Shown here: piece after piece, positions 48,714-60,819 of the stretch | Numbering within the stretch: position 1 is the first letter of the stretch | How the letters are laid out: the number at the start of each line of letters is the position of its first letter | Source of the DNA: Proales similis | Lineage: Eukaryota > Rotifera > Eurotatoria > Ploima > Proalidae | Direction: 5' to 3' | DNA length: 64,000 nucleotides | Assembly: GCA_019059635.1 (NCBI GenBank) | Contig: JAGVRJ010000001.1 | Span: 992,001 to 1,056,000, forward strand | Notes under the pieces: model-generated | What the model was told of the DNA's origin: nothing | Seen by the model: only the letters and a program-made list of their open reading frames with translations | Databases searched by the model: none | Position numbers and translations under genes: made by a program

Positions 48714-50091
48714 TTACTGATGCCTGTCGTCGAACGAAACGTGCAGCCAAGTGTACAGGCGCTCACGGGTCTTGTTCAGCAGCTTGTATCGTAGACTTGA
48801 GAGGCCGTCCGAGTCCACTCGGTTGCCGGCTGCCTTCAGCAAGTTGTAGCTTCACCAACGAGACGTCAGTCAGTTGACTGCACATTCAATTTGGGCGAAA
48901 AGTGGAGAAGAGGGCGCTACCGCTGGCTGCTCGGCTTTTCTTTGCTGTGTCCCAGCATGTGATAGCGAGCGATGTAGTCCGGATACCGAGTCAGTCTCAG
49001 GCCTTTGGACGAGATCCTTTGAATTTATTTATGCAAGATGTGAATCGATGTAAACTTGCGCTGAGTTTACCTGTAGGCGAAGTCGTCGTCTTGGGTCGCC
49101 AGTTCAAGGTCAAGTTAAAAAAGTCGCAGCAAAAAGATTAAAGAGTTTGAATCACCTTCTCCTCCCTTTCGTGTGGAGAATGAGAAGCCGCTTGAGGCAA
49201 AATGGAGTCAAAATGGAGTTACCCAGCCGAAGTACAGATTGCTGAAGCCGTTCACTAGGCGAAAGTGCTCGCTCGAAATGGCCGTCACGCCGCCAACAAT
49301 GCCACGGTAGGGCAGCTCGAACGCGAACACGTTTATGTAGGCGGACATGTGACGCGGGCTGCTCGGACAGAAGTAGAGGTTGCGATCGTCTATGGGCAAC
49401 AGGTCGATATCATGAAACACGAAGCAAGTCCACTGGTGGTCGCCGAGCGCCTCCACGAAGCCAATGTTCATCAGCATGGCGCGATTGAAGGCGATACCTT
49501 CTGCCTTGGCGTTTAGATTCGGATCAACGAGGCATTTTGAACGAGAGACTGGCCTAGTCGGGCTCACTTCTTCGACGATGTAGATCGAATACTCGATGAG
49601 CTGTCGACGCAAGAACGAGTGCATGTGATCGAGAAAGAGGCGAAGTTGAGGCTCTCGATTCCTGTACGGGATGACCAGAGCGACTCGATGCCGCGAGTCG
49701 CATTCCGACGGCTTCCAGTGGCCGCCACTCGTCTCGTTGAACTGGTTCTCATACTTGCGCACGAGCTGCTCAGCAGTCAACGGCTCCGTTCGGTAAGGAA
49801 ACTCTCCGCCTTCGATCAAGTTGGATGACGAGCGTTGCTGACAACAAGATGCGTTCGTTGCTCACTCAGATTGGACGGAATTGAAGGGCAGAGCCTCGAC
49901 GAGCGGTCGTTTAATTTAGACGATGCGGCAAATTGGAGATTATCGTGGTCGATAATCAGCTTGTGCTCAATCTTCCACTTAGACGGACTGTCGTCAAAAT
50001 AGCCGAGCAGGACGTAGAGCAGGTAGACTGCGACCGACACCTGGCTCAGATTGAACATGTGCCGAATAAATCGGCCAGTTCTCACAAACAT
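48714..50091 (-). CDS. B4GALT: Beta-1,4-galactosyltransferase family enzyme
   Basis: Golgi type II membrane enzyme of GT7 that adds galactose (or GalNAc in some invertebrates) to terminal GlcNAc. Seven exons: 49866-50091, 49568-49809, 49223-49504, 49156-49165, 49071-49089, 48921-49016, 48714-48849; 336 residues. An N-terminal signal anchor (VSVAVYLLYVLLGYF) precedes a stem. The catalytic domain has RVALVIPYRNRE, FLDHMHSFL, IAFNRAMLMNIGF, the metal site FHDIDLLP and GGVTAISSEHF. The WGGEDDD acceptor/catalytic motif is assembled from three exons across a 10-nt microexon. The C-terminal part is SKGLRLTRYP and SDGLSSLRYKLL. The start is the ATG at 50091; an upstream in-frame TTG was ignored. Confidence 0.92.
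49156..49165 (-). other. 10-nt microexon of the galactosyltransferase
   Basis: Minus strand cgaaag|GGAGGAGAAG|gtgatt. With it the frame reads W-G-G-E-D-D-D-F across the junctions; without it no acceptor keeps the frame or the motif. Flanking introns are 57 and 66 nt; the next exon is only 19 nt. Confidence 0.88.
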
Positions 50092-50444
50092 GACTTGCAA
50101 CGACGAAGGTGACGATGCGCAAACTCTGAGCGATCAATCGCTCGTTTCATAAAAAACTTGCGCGCAAACAGATAGTGTGAGAGGAGAGATCATGAGAGGC
50201 AAACGAAGCGCCGAAATAAAGCTGTCGGCGCCGTGATAAACAGCGGCCGTTCTAGCTGGACCAAATCAAGTTAATAAAAGAGATTCACTTGTTCGTTGCT
50301 AAAACTCGTTTATTCTCTTAATCTCTTGTTTTCTATTTTCGCTTTTATTGTCATAATTTGAACCGAATAAATAAGGCGACGACGATGATGAAGATGACTC
50401 GCGACCGAAAAGCGAAAAAGAGAGGGAGAGTCAACTGCCAGTTT
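50092..50444. other. Intergenic, galactosyltransferase promoter side
   Basis: 353 bp holding the 5' flank of the galactosyltransferase and the 3' flank of the next - gene. No gene seen. Confidence 0.5.
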
Positions 50445-50880
50445 CTATTTCATGCAGATGAAGGCACGTTCAAACTTGCTAATTGAGTCGGTCGACTGCT
50501 TTAATTTGTTGCTGGCGCGTTTGTTCGCCTGGCCCGTCGAGTTGGCAGTTGACTGCTGCTTTTTGAAATATTTACGAACGCGTTCGCATTGTCTCTTGCT
50601 CATGAGTCGATATCCGCGTGTCTCGACGGCACTCTTGGCCCGAATTTGAAACGAGACGAGCTCGACGGGCCACAAGTCGGCCACTCTGCTCTGTCCCGAC
50701 ACGAGCCGTTCTATGCCTCTGACTGATTCGAAGAGGCCGTAAGCGCCCCTCGGCTCCGACAAGCTCTTGCCGTATTTGCGCACTATTTTGTCCACAAGCT
50801 CCTTGCACGTGATCGAGCTCCTCAGACTGCTCGGGTCGACTTTGATGCACAAATGGGCGAATCTGATTCTTAACTGCAGC
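50445..50880 (-). CDS. Possible Ras-association/ubiquitin-fold protein
   Basis: Open frame continuing to 50963 on a TTG; the first ATG is at about 50880 (gaagacATGC), giving about 144 residues. The segment MLQLRIRFAHLCIKVD, TCKELVDKIVRKYG, YGLFESVRGIERLV and RVADLW has the strand-helix-strand order of a Ras-association or ubiquitin-like fold. It is most reminiscent of RA domains of adaptor proteins (K-h-h-V-D...YxLxExxxGxER). The rest is basic and Ser/Gln-rich and ends FERAFICMK. Upstream exons may exist on the minus strand (an open frame at 51232-51525), but I could not build a convincing splice. Family assignment is tentative. Confidence 0.42.
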
Positions 50881-51466
50881 ATGTCTTCACAATGGCCTCC
50901 TCTGATTGATTGATCATAGAAGATCGAGTCGATGATTTTAAAGACAGACGACGGCAATATCAAGCCGAGCGATCACTGTCCACTATTGAGGGTGGCAGAT
51001 GCTGGCGTGTCCGCTTTTCCTCATCAGCCGCCAATTCACACCGAGCTGACGTGACAAAAAATTTCACCAAACGCCGAAGGAGCTGAGAAAACAAAACGAC
51101 CACGCAGCCGTCACCCGTTCGCCACTCTGCCTCTCTCACATTCAAGGCTGCCAAATTGCAAAAGCTTTTGGGCTCTTTCTTCTCCTTGTTCCCTGAGATC
51201 GGCGGCCTCTCGGCCCGAGACAAGGCCGAGATTAGTTGAAAGAATGAGTCGAGGACACGACAAACAAAATGGGCTGCAGGGCGGTTCTAAATATCGACGG
51301 TGGGGGAGTGTGCAAGTGCGGTGAAAGCGGTTGCACGAGATTGACAAATCCACGATCGAGCCAATCCTGCACGCCGCCATATTCGCCACCGAGCGCATAA
51401 GCCAAAAGATGCGTCTTTGATTTCGGCGTTACTTCACGCCTTTGCGTGACCAGTTGTCGATCTATC

Positions 51467-51504
<38 letters not shown>

Positions 51505-51890
51505 ACATTTATCCTCTGGGTCCATCGGACGCTCTTACGTTTATCGAAGCCCACGATCTCTTAGAGGCGGAAAAATGCGTCCGCAAGTGGCGCAATTTTC
51601 ATAAAATATTTATTTTACTCTGTTTGAATGAACGGAGAGCAGCAAGCAGCGGAATGACGCTTTCAAAAGCATAATTGTATTATCGAACTGCAGCCGAAAG
51701 CTCCTTGTCACAGTTGAGACCGTTGAGAAGAGGGAAGAAGAGTGAGTGGCCAGAGAGCGATTTAAACTTTGAATTCAAGAGTTATCTCAGCTCGACTGAA
51801 TTGCTCAATCGGTGTTCGTTTAGATTTGCATATTAAGACTCAATGCCTCGCGTTCTAAACTAAATTGCGACTTTTGCTGGACTGCCAACT
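50881..51890. other. Intergenic or 5' region upstream of USP10
   Basis: About 1 kb between a possible - gene and USP10 (+). Contains a long TC microsatellite and a minus-strand frame (51232-51525) with coding-like stretches (GGEYGGVQDWLDRGF) that might be a 5' exon of the - gene. Unresolved. Confidence 0.4.
51471..51501. repeat. TC/GA microsatellite
   Basis: Pure TC dinucleotide run of about 31 bp. Confidence 0.95.
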
Positions 51891-53939
51891 ATGGACCAAG
51901 AACTAAACGCCGGCCAGGTGAGCAAAACGAATGTGCGCTGCTTGGGTCAGTGAATTAAGAGCGAGAGTGTGAATGCCAAATAGAAATGCAGAAGAGATAG
52001 TAAAAAGTAAATTGATTTTTTATTTCCAAGGACTTTTCGTTCGGCGACTTTACCAGCGAGGAACGCGAACGCTATCATCTTTGCAAGCCAAGCAAAGAGA
52101 CGAGCAGCGAGCAGCTCGAGTTCTGGTCGAACCGCTTGAGCCTAAAGCCGGCAAACAACAACGAAGTGCAACGAAGAAACAAAAAGAGAAAGCCGGCCAG
52201 CTATTACCTCAAGAACCCCGAATACGCGCATATAATCGACAACGTGGAGCAAGCGCCGCGTCAGTCGGAGTCTGAGCCCGTCCGCGAAGTGAACCAAAAT
52301 GAACCGCAATCGAACGATGCTGCTCTATCTCGCATTCATATTCAAGTGACGGTAAAATGTGCCGCAAATCAGCTCGAGTCTGTGCAAATCGTAGGCGACG
52401 CTGAAACGGTCAGCTCGGGCAGTAAGAGCTGGTCAAGTCTGTTCAAGTCGTCGACAAGAGGAGGAGGAGGAGGGGGAGCAGCAGCAAGAACAGTGAGCAG
52501 TCAAAATGGAACTGCATCCACATCTGACTCGTGGCTGCCGATGGGCACCAGCGAACTGGCCGCCTATCCGTCTCTTGACTTGAATTCGGACAAAGGAGCT
52601 GCTCAAGTGCTGAAAGAGATCGGCCTGCTCTGCGAGAGCAGTGAGATTAAACATTCGGCGCCGGCGCTCGAGCCCCGTGGCCTATTAAACAGGAAACACT
52701 GGTGCTACATCAACGCCACTCTCCAGGCGCTGTTGGCATGCCCGCCCTTTTACAACTTCATGCGCAGCACGTACTTGAAGGTCAATAGCCAAGACCTGCT
52801 GGCCAAGGAGCTTCCCTGCTTGATGGCCATCTCTCGATTCGTGTCCGAGTTCAGACCCATGATTCCGTCCGAGTCTGACTTGCCGGGCAAGATTGCGATC
52901 AGCAGCGGAGAAGCGCTCGAAATCGACTACTTTTACAAAATGCTCAGTCAACTTCAGACCGAGATCAAATTTCAGTCAGGGCGGCCCGAAGACGCGCAGG
53001 AATTCCTTTCGTTTTTGCTCAATCGACTGCATGACGAGCTGGTGAAATGTTTGAACGCCCTCGAAGGTCAGCAAGAGACGAGCAATTTTGCCGAGATCGA
53101 CCAGAACCAACAAGACAACAACGAAGAAGACGACGACGATGAGTGGAAGGAAGTCGGACGCAAGAATCGCGCTCTAGTCACCCGCAAGGTCACATTCACT
53201 TGAGCCGCTTTGATTTCTCAATAATTCAACGCAGCGTTCAACAGGCCGAATTTAAGCAGTCGCCGATCTCGAAGATTTTCTGCGGCCAATTTCGCTTCGC
53301 CTTGATTCAGCCGGAGTCGAAGGACAAAGAGTCGATCACGTTGGAGCCGTTCTTTACCATTCCCCTCGACATTCAGGTGATCACTCATTCGCTCTCTCTC
53401 TCTCTCTCTCGGTCTTGTTAATAATTGACTCTAATTGGATCGTGCAGGCAGAGTCGATCAGATCGGTGCAGCAAGCACTCGAGCATTTCGTTCAAAAGGA
53501 GGAAGTGCACGGCTTGACAAATCGAAACAAACAACAAGTGCAGGCGTACCGTCGAGTCAGCCTGGACGAACTGCCACCCGTACTGGTGCTCTACCTCAAG
53601 TGCTTCGTCTACGACAAGAGCGGCGGCATAAAGAAGCTGTCCAAACGCATCGACTACCAGATAAGTCTAGAGATTGCCAAGGAGCTCATCTCGCCCGACC
53701 AACGGGGCAGACTGAGGGAAAAGAAGCGCCACTACAGGCTGTTTGCGGTTGAGTACCATCACGGCGAGAAGGCGTCTGATGGCCATTACATCACGGACGT
53801 TTACCATCCGGCCATGATGACCTGGCTCAGATACAACGATGCCAATGTGAAGCCCATCTCCGCCGCTCAGGTCCTCAAGTCGGACGAGACCAAGCTGACT
53901 CCCTATTTGCTCTATTATAGACGAACTGATTTGGACTAA
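51891..53939 (+). CDS. USP10: Ubiquitin-specific protease USP10
   Basis: Deubiquitinase that with G3BP controls stress granules and deubiquitinates 40S ribosomal proteins, among others. Four exons (51891-51917, 52031-53188, 53245-53376, 53448-53939), 602 residues (human 798; the disordered region is shorter). Near the N-terminus DFSFGDFTSEE holds an FGDF motif, the known USP10 docking site for the G3BP NTF2-like domain. The USP domain has the catalytic Cys in HWCYINATLQALLACPP (about residue 234), EDAQEFLSFLLNRLH, the acidic insert DDDDEWKEVGRKN shared with USP10, LPPVLVLYLKCFVY and the catalytic His in DGHYITDVYH. The first intron (113 nt) is the longest found here. Confidence 0.95.
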
Positions 53940-54275
53940 ATTTGACATCTGAGCAAGTGCGTCAGAGCATCGCCATCGTCATCAACCTCAGCGTCTGATC
54001 AACCAGTGAACCGTCAATTTTTGAGAAATTTCTGAATGAAGCTGAAAGAAGAGTTTGAAGACGTTCGGCACCAATTGAATGAAGCAGACAAAGAAAATCG
54101 CAAACGGTGGCACAAGTTTTAAACATTTGCCCTCTTTTCGCTTATTTACATTTTCGAAATTCAGTTTTAACGAAATAAACGCAGCCGCAACGAGACTCAA
54201 CGCTGAGCGCTCTCTTCCTGCTCCACAGTTCCGCTCTTGTGTTTAAATGGGCCAAGTTCGGTTTTCTGAGCTCTT
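53940..54275. other. Convergent 3' gap of USP10 and NOP16
   Basis: USP10 poly(A) signal at 54174-54179. NOP16's own signal overlaps its stop at the right border. No further gene. Confidence 0.55.
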
Positions 54276-54280
54276 TTATT
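54275..54280 (-). terminator. Poly(A) signal nested on the NOP16 stop codon
   Basis: Minus strand AAT GAA TAA AAG: the TAA stop lies inside AATAAA, as in HGH1. Confidence 0.6.
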
Positions 54281-54931
54281 CATTGTACACAGCCAGAAAG
54301 TTTTTGCCTTGTTGCTTCTCTTTTAAATAAGCGGCGTACTGCTCCTTCATTTTTTTGAACGCGTTTATCTTGCGCTTGAGCTGCAGCGCCGTCTCCTGGT
54401 AAAAGTTGCGGTGGTCTCGCGCCATCTTCTCGTAGTCGTCGCCGTACTTTTCAATCAAGTAGATGCAGAAGCTTTGCGAATTTGATAAACAGTGTTTGAG
54501 TTTGCTCGAAGCACAAACGAGAGAGCATTTGCCTCTTACAGAACGTCGTCAGAGTTCACACGCTGTTTGCATTCGCCGCTTCCTTTCGACACACTCATCA
54601 GGTGGTCGACGGCGGCGGTGCGATTTTCTAGTTGTGGCAGCTGGCCACTTCGATTAGTTTACCGGATACTGTGATTAAGGGAGAAGTGAGTTACCTGCTC
54701 GACCGCTCTCATCTCGGGGTCCATCAGCTGCTTGGCTCTGGGAATCGGAATCGTTCGATTCGGATCGAATGTCAGGCCCATCTTTTTATAATTATTTTGC
54801 ACGCTCTCGCCCGAGTCCCAGAACGCTTTCAGCTGATCGCTGTTTATCTTCGGCGTCTGCTTGGCCTTTTTCTTTTTCCATTCTTTGCGCAAGTTCTTTT
54901 GATACGCGTACTTTCTCACTTTTTTGACCAT
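54276..54931 (-). CDS. NOP16: Nucleolar protein 16
   Basis: Nucleolar factor for 60S ribosomal subunit assembly. Three exons (54695-54931, 54540-54640, 54276-54471), 177 residues, almost the human length (178). The N-terminus is very basic (KEWKKKKAKQTPKI). Conserved pieces: FWDSGESVQNNYKKMGLTFDPN (human WDHAKSVRQNLAEMGLAVDPN), IEKYGDDYEKMARDHRNFYQE and LKRKINAFKKM. The first intron is 54 nt with a good ctaat branch; the second is 68 nt. Start is the first ATG (MVKKVRKYAYQ). Confidence 0.93.
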
Positions 54932-55152
54932 TTCTCTGTTCGATCAGTTTTTCTATTCGATCAGATTCGTCACAAATTTTCTCTTTTGTTGTGGCTGCTG
55001 TTTTGAAGCCTTTTCAACGAGGCCTTTCATTCTTGTCGGCCAGCCGTTCAGCCTTTTTGATTGAGCTGTGTCTGTTTTTTAAATTTCTTTTTATTCACTT
55101 TCAACGCGGCTATTCCTAAATATTTCGTCTACGAATAAGTTAAAATTGAAGC

Positions 55153-58100
55153 TTAGAGTTCATCGTTGGCCGGCTTGCTGCTCTGAGTAGTAGTCGCTAT
55201 GAAACGAAGCCGATGAGAGGAGATGCCAAGGGCCGATTCCAAGAGTAAAAGACTTACTTGCGGGAGTTGACACCTCGGGCTTGAACTGCTCTGACTCTTC
55301 TGACTGCCATTGTTGCACGAGCTGCTTCACCTCGCTGTCAAAGTCCTTCCACTCGGGCACTATTCTCATGGCCGCTTCCAATTTGGGCTCTTTGGTCATC
55401 GGGTTGTTGCACTTGAAATGGGCCGATTAGGTTGCTGGCGATTGGAGCGATGAACTGCCCTAATGGGCCACTTACCAAGTCGATTGTCTTGGCGCGTGAG
55501 AGTGTGTCACTGCTGCACCAGGTGTCGCAGTAGAGCCAGTCTTGAGGCAGCGAGAAAATGTTCACTTGATGGATCATGTTGTTGGGCAGGTCCTGATCGA
55601 GATTCGACAAGCTGTTCGGGTCCTGACTCAGTCCTTGGTATTGGCCGCGGAGGCGATCGCCCGCAGCTATTTTGCGGAACTTTTTCAGATCGACAACGTA
55701 CAACGCGCTGATGTGATATTTGCGGTGGCCCAGATGCGATTGCCAGTAGCCGCTCTTCCAAAAGCGGTAGCCGTCCATCTCCTTGCGCGAGTCGCAGAAC
55801 GGAGTGTAGCCATACGGCGCGCCCTTAAGGTCCAGATCGCGCAGTTCAGTCAAATCGGCGCGTACGATCTGAGCAAGCAGGATAAATCAGAGGAGGCTGC
55901 TTTCGGGGGGCTACACGCGGCCTACCTGATCGGCGTCGACGTAAATGATCTTCTCGACATTCAGTGGAAACAACACGTCCAAGAAGAGAATCTTGTAGCC
56001 CCAGATGGTTCGCTGCTTCTCTGTCTCGTGGTGCAGCCATCGAGGCCATTTGTATTGCACGAGCTCGTAGTCAAAGTTATAATGCTTTGAGTAGTAGGGC
56101 AAGAATTGCTGTGTGAGTGCGCGCGCAAAGAGCAAAATAAACTCGATGAAAAGGAGAGAGACGATCGAGGCTGAGACAAACACTTACGGTGAACTGGGGC
56201 GACAAATAGTTCTTGAGGAACCAGAACTTCACCCGGGCCTGAGTGTTCTTCAACACAGTGAGCATCATTATACGCAGCAGGCGCTCGTACATGTGGCCAG
56301 AAGCGACCGAAAAAATGTTGAGAACGTTCTGGTTTGCTTCCGCCGGCCGGTCAGCTGCGTCATTGGAGCCGCCGAAGCTGGACGCCAGACTGCTCCAGAT
56401 GCTCTCGTCCTTCTGCTCGTTTTTGTCGTCGAGCAAATTCTCCTGCATTTTGTCCGCCTTCTTGGCCACTTTGATTTTGACCACTTTGGCCTCGAACGAG
56501 TCGATCACAATGCTGATGTTGGCCGATCGCTTGGATACAGAGTCCGTGTTCTCGTGGCTCACTATTTCGTAAATCTCCTCCGAGCGGCCCTCTCTGAGTC
56601 GCAGCGACCACATGCCCGGCGAGGCCTTCAGCTGGAAGTAGCCTAGATTGGCCATGACAATTGTGTCGTACTTGAACGGCTCTTTTCTCGAGCCGAGGTT
56701 AAACTGAAGTCCTCTGGGCGGCTGGCCGCTCATCACATCGTACGCGTGTCCTTCCACAATCAAATGCTCGAGCTCGAATATTCCGTAGGCGCCGTCCGAG
56801 TTTATCTCCTTCAGGCAAATGTTGTCCAAGTCGTAGGGCGACCGGATCGCCTCGACCATCCAGCTCTCGGGCGAGTGAATGTTGAGCGTGAGCACGGGCG
56901 ACTGCGGCAGGTTGTGAAAGTAGGCGATCGGGTTGATGGCCTTGCCTTCGCTAAACTTGATCTCTTCGTCGACCACGTAGCGGTAAAAGCTTTTCAGCGG
57001 CAGGTCGGACAAGCGCTCTTTGCAGTTGAAGTAAATCTGCACTCTGGCGTTGGTGCTGCGAGTGATCACGCGCAGAATCGAAGAGACCTTTTGCGCTTGT
57101 CGGGTCAACGGGTCGATGACGAGCACAATGTCGTAAAAGGCCGAGTCGGCTCGTCTGGCCGGCACCGTCACTGCGCCTGTTTTGAAATTGGGCAGCTTCA
57201 CACGCTTCTGATTGGACGCCGACTGGCCGAGTATTGAGTTTATCATGTAAATCATGTCGTCGGCACTAATCACGTGATTTCGAGATTTCAATTCAGCCGA
57301 TTCGAGAGGTGGTTTGATGGAGCGACACATTACTTTTCGATGTTCTGCCACTTGCTCACTTTGTCTTTGATCTCGCGCAGGCCGATCCGAGTGATGAAAC
57401 CGGAGAGGAGCGAGTAGTCGCCGTCGATGAACTGCTCGTTGTCTTCAAGCGGCCCAAGCACCTTCAGAAAGCGAGCAATTTCTCTCGTTCAAGAAGCCGA
57501 TTTGTGAAGCAACCGCTTACCCATCCGTTTGCAATTATGGCGCGCTGGCCGTCTCCGTTGATGGGCGTCGAGTCACGAATGAACTTGAGATGTTGCTCGA
57601 CGATTTGACTCAGGTCGATCTGGTCGATCGCGTTCTCATCGTTGAGTTCCTTTTATAAACGTTCAATTTCTCGCTGTTAATCTGGCTCCGGTCGCGCGAT
57701 TGCTTTACCGATATTTTCAAATCAGCCAACGATTTACCCTTGAGCTTCAGCGCTTCGAAATTGTCCTCGGACAGCAGACGCTTCAAAACTGCCACTTGCT
57801 TCTTTGAGTCAAACGCGTTCGCCACGAATTGAATCGCTTTCTTGATCAGATGGCTGTGGGCGCTTTTGTCTGCTTTAGGCGACCGGTTGTACAAGACAGC
57901 AACTCGGGCATTCACTTTGCTGCTGTCCACAAACTCGAGCGAATCGCGCAGCAGCTTGCGTCCCTTTTCTTCGTCTGGATCGCACACGACCCAAAGAGTG
58001 AGAGGATGAACTCCATCTGGAAAGAGAGAGTCTCTGAATAGTGAATCATGGGTGATGAACGCGATCAGGATGCTCACCGTTTGTCTGAAAGTAATGAAGG

Positions 58101-60366
58101 CTCTTGACCAGGTCGAGACGAGCGAGCTCGTTCATTGGCAAGTAGAGACGCTCCTTGCTGAGGATGCGCGAGTTTAGCCGGGGCATGATGACGTCCTTCT
58201 TCATGAGCCAGTCGAGCAGATTCATCGAGTCGTGCAGTTCGCCTTTGTAGACGGCCATTTGAATCTCGGGCGTTTTCTGCATGATCTTGGTGATCACCGC
58301 CTCTTCGATCGCGTCCTCTTCCATTTCGTTTTCGCTGAACGGAAAGCCGTTCAGCAGCATCTGCGGACACTTTCTCAGGCCGATCTTGTTAAAGTAGTCC
58401 ATGCTAAGAATGCGGCCCTCGTCGTAGTCCGAGTCGACGCCGAATATGTCGTCCAAGTTGCTCACTTTGGGATATTTTCGCTTGAAATGCTTGAGCACCA
58501 GGTCGCTAGTGACGTCTGCGTTCTTGGCCGTCTTGGCGTACACCTCGGTGATGAAGGAGAGGGCCTTGTGCGGCGAGCTGTGCGTTTGCTTTATGTAATT
58601 GTAGGCGCGATAGAGAGCGACGCTGGCGTCCGCTATGCCGTCCACTTGGCGCTGTTCGCTGGTCACAAACACGAAGCCGATTCGCACGGGCACGTCGTTC
58701 ACATAGAACGACTCCATCGTGGACAGGAGCGGCTTGCTCTCTTTCTTGGCCGGATCGACGACAAGCACCAGGTTGTAGATGTTCTTGGCGATCGACCGAA
58801 GCATGCCCGGATAAGTAGGCCGAAGCAGATCGGTGAGGCTGCTGCCCCAGTATTTGTATTTGGCGTCTTTTTCCAGATCGTTGAGCCACTGGATGCTCGA
58901 GTCACGGATGTCGAGACCGTACTCCGAGTCCTTCATGCTCATGTCCAAGTAGATGAGCTCGTTGACTTGTTGAAGGTCAAGTCCGAGCTGGCTCAGGCTT
59001 TCCAGCAGCTTGGCCTCTTGTCGCAGCATTGAGTTTAGAGAGAAGATGTCGACCGTGTCAATGTTCAGCTCGATGCCGTTTAAGAACAACGAGCCCGCTC
59101 CGCTCTCAAGACCGAGCTGCGTCTCCAAAATTGCGCGCTGACTCTTGAGCGCTTTTCGAATTTCTTTCTTCACGTTCAGTTTGCTCAGCGATCGACTGCG
59201 AACCGGAAAGTTCTGCGACAGGTCCTCGAGCACTTGAATGGCGTCGGTCGGCTCGGCTTCGATAACTCTCTGCGCGGCCTGTAGACTCAAGTCTTGCATT
59301 TGCCAGGCCTTGAGCGGCGCCATTTCCATTGTGCTCTCGATCAAATGCTTGTGGAACTCGTCGAGCTTGTCGCTCAGGTCCGAATGCAGCTGCTTGAGCT
59401 TGTTGATCTTGAAGCCCTGAATTTCTTCTTCTTCCTCGTTCTGACGACGCTTTTCGCCGTCCGCCTGCTGATCGGTCACTTTGGTGTCGTCGCGCGCCTT
59501 GTACTCGGTGCTCTTAATGTCGAGCTCGACGCTGTAGCCGCTCAATGCGACTCGCTCGTCTTTTCGTCGCCAGTTGTGACGCAGAATGTAGTCCGCCGAG
59601 TACTTGTCGATCAGTTTCACAATCTGCGAGTGAAACTCTCTGAATTCACTGCTGCCAATGTTGGCGTACAAGATGACTGTGCGCTTGGCGTTCGCTCGTT
59701 TTGACTGCACTCGATAGGACTTGTCGTTTTTGTAAGTGAACGTCTGGTAGTTCAAGTCGGCCGAGTCGAGCAGCTTCTCGATCTCGGACAATTCGCAGCT
59801 CAGCTGGCCGTGCACATCCACGAACGTGTTGCAGTGCAAATCTTGCGCCAAGTCCTCGCCAAGTTTCGTGTTCATTTCGATGGCGGGCGAGTAAGTGCGA
59901 CTTGAAAGCTCAAGTCGCAGCAGATCGACCTGCAAGTCGGACAAGTAGCCCGAAGCGATGCGCAACACTTCTTGGTAGTACGCCTCCGAATTTACTTTTG
60001 TTGTCGGTTTAGACACTGCGCAGCCACCGCTCGTCTTTCTGCTTTACTTACCTGAGTCTTGACTGGTGAGCACAGACGACTGACTAGCTTCTTCGACAAA
60101 CGGCCAGAACACGCTCGGCTTGGTCCGATAGATGAACTCGCTTGATTAGTCAAGATGATTGAAATGCTGCTCAAAATGCCTGCTGCAATCTCTTACCTCG
60201 TCTCGAGCAAATAAGGCGTCTGCGACCATTTGGAATAGAGCATGGCCAACACATGCTTCTCTTTGAGCTGTCCGCTATCCGCGGACGCGTTCACTCCCGC
60301 CAGAGCGATGGCCAGTAAAAACGCCCAACCAATTAGAACTAAACCAGAAACGGATCGCGCCAGCAT
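55153..60366 (-). CDS. UGGT: UDP-glucose:glycoprotein glucosyltransferase
   Basis: ER folding sensor that reglucosylates N-glycans of misfolded glycoproteins so that calnexin/calreticulin can rebind. Multi-exon gene. Signal peptide [24 protein letters not shown], then the long folding-sensor region of thioredoxin-like domains ([51 protein letters not shown]), a beta-rich part, and the C-terminal GT24 domain: [45 protein letters not shown], the DxD-type metal site [22 protein letters not shown] and [10 protein letters not shown]. The protein ends PANDEL, an HDEL/KDEL-like ER retrieval signal. Last intron 55214-55257 region joins PEVSTPA to the tail. Both sensor and catalytic halves appear complete. 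Confidence 0.95.
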
Positions 60367-60819
60367 TCTAACTGCTCTATGCACGACACGCACAACTTCT
60401 AAAACTCGACGAGAGTCAACGTGAAATTGATCTTTTAGCAAAACAGACTCTGAACTGTTCGAATCGAGTAATGAGACTTTGATGAGAATTTTATGCTGAT
60501 GTGGGCACTTTGTCACACATGCCTCCCATCTCTCTCTCTCTCTGTCGTCAATTTTATTTTCACTAAATTTCGATCAAATGCATCCAATTTGTCTCTTAAA
60601 CGTGTGCATTTAAACGACGAGGAGGAATTCGATTTGTCCGAATCGTTGTTTTCTCAAACTACGCGCCAAAATTTAAATGACAAACTGACTGACGGCTATT
60701 ACGGCAAAACACAAGAGGCAATTTAAGAAATGACGACAAAGTTTATTGCGTTCGTTTTAGACGTTGAATGTCACGTTTGGCTCAGTTGATTGGCTGCTAC
60801 TGGGGCTCTCGCGCTATTT
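60367..60819. other. Gap between UGGT start and MRG15 3' end
   Basis: 453 bp. UGGT promoter and MRG15 3' UTR with TTTATT at 60742-60747. A 77-codon + frame at 60493-60726 has some coding-like sequence but no partner exon or promoter; not called. Confidence 0.5.

Noticed and set aside
60493-60726. 77-codon + ORF with some coding-like sequence
   Set aside because: Overlaps the MRG15 3' UTR signal, has no partner exon or promoter, and no family is recognised.
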